A program made the position numbers and the translations under genes. A stretch of 64,000 bases of DNA from an uncultured Sphingomonadaceae bacterium (lineage in GTDB: Bacteria; Pseudomonadota; Alphaproteobacteria; Sphingomonadales; Sphingomonadaceae). The stretch is from NCBI GenBank assembly GCA_947488845.1, contig CANLBM010000006.1, forward strand, positions 117,544-181,543, read 5' to 3'. Each line of letters starts with the position of its first letter. The stretch's first letter is position 1. Shown one piece after another: positions 63,900 through 64,000 of this stretch. The notes under the pieces were generated by a model. It saw nothing but the letters and a program-made list of their open reading frames with translations. It was not told the origin of the DNA and ran no database searches.

Positions 63900-63951
63900 C
63901 CCCTAGATTTCTGGACACCTTCTTGCCTAAATTTGAGGTAAGGAGACGAAG

Positions 63952-64000
63952 ATGAACAAGGTAAATTTCAGTGACGATTTCAAACGTGATGCAGTAATTC
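63952..64000 (+). CDS. IS3-family transposase OrfA, N-terminal fragment (cut by window edge)
   Basis: The first 16 codons read MNKVNFSDDFKRDAVI, the typical start of IS3-type OrfA (F-S-D-D-F-K-R-D-A-V). A GGTAAGGAGACG ribosome site precedes the ATG. About 40 bp upstream, CCCCTAGATTTCTGGACACC is the likely terminal inverted repeat of the element. The rest lies beyond the window. It marks the right edge of the metal/stress region. Confidence 0.85.
   Translation, partial: MNKVNFSDDFKRDAVI

Overview
The window looks like chromosomal DNA of an alphaproteobacterium of the Sphingomonadales (Sphingorhabdus, Parasphingorhabdus or Sphingopyxis type). This rests on the mutM | ubiE-ubiB-coaBC-dut arrangement at the left edge, protein family content (TonB-dependent receptor beside aromatic/hydantoin-type catabolism, DUF6491, MAPEG, GFA), and short intergenic palindromes of the TCCTGAAacaagTTCAGGA kind. 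The taxon is inferred from gene content and style; no ribosomal marker is present.

Layout. (1) 1-5.6 kb: housekeeping block of start of mutM (minus strand), ubiE, ubiB, coaBC, dut, a small exported protein and a MoeB/ThiF-type E1-like enzyme. (2) 5.9-16.9 kb: a coherent catabolic regulon: HyuB/HyuA ATP-dependent hydantoinase/carboxylase-type subunits and an HMG-CoA-lyase-like enzyme on minus, then a class III CoA-transferase, a GntR/FCD regulator, a cysteine-free Asp/Glu/hydantoin-racemase-fold protein, two SnoaL-fold proteins and a TonB-dependent receptor. The same palindrome, TTGTATACAA, lies in both divergent promoter regions (10731 and 12704) and is the probable operator of the GntR protein. 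(3) 17-28 kb: phosphatidylserine decarboxylase, a SARP-like/TolB-like/TPR regulator, a run of small and transport genes (SnoaL, PAT-type MFS, VOC, MAPEG), a LysR regulator divergent from a second VOC gene, and a sirtuin-GFA pair. (4) 28-37.5 kb: dapB, a small accessory patch (FRG-domain protein, HicAB toxin-antitoxin with a candidate operator), a GAF-GGDEF-EAL protein, a LuxR-HTH protein fused to a degenerate alpha/beta-hydrolase, secreted proteins and nth. (5) 37.63-46.06 kb: tRNA-Arg(CCG) carrying an 8.36-kb integrated island. The last 45 bp of the tRNA gene are repeated perfectly at 46015-46059, with a tyrosine integrase beside that copy. The island has a tightly overlapping operon (AlpA-like protein, small ORFs, winged helix, HUH-type Rep-like protein, a pair of genes overlapping in different frames) and a cargo zone with a membrane-anchored thermonuclease, small membrane proteins and a 43-aa membrane peptide. 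(6) 46.4-64 kb: stress and detoxification genes: a DUF2202/ferritin-like protein, a ZIP transporter, a 1-Cys peroxiredoxin, a four-heme fusion of a di-heme peroxidase (CCP/MauG type) with a TsdA-type thiosulfate dehydrogenase module, a MacA / split MacB / OprM-type export operon with trxC upstream, and a heavy-metal RND (CzcCBA/CusCBA-type) operon. A transposase remnant (49.1 kb) and the start of an IS3-type transposase (63.95 kb) suggest this last part is also acquired DNA.

The best candidates for something undescribed are the regulon in (2), whose substrate is unknown and whose racemase-fold protein lacks any cysteine; the HUH-Rep-bearing tRNA-Arg island in (5); the CCP-TsdA fusion; and the LuxR/pseudo-hydrolase sensor.
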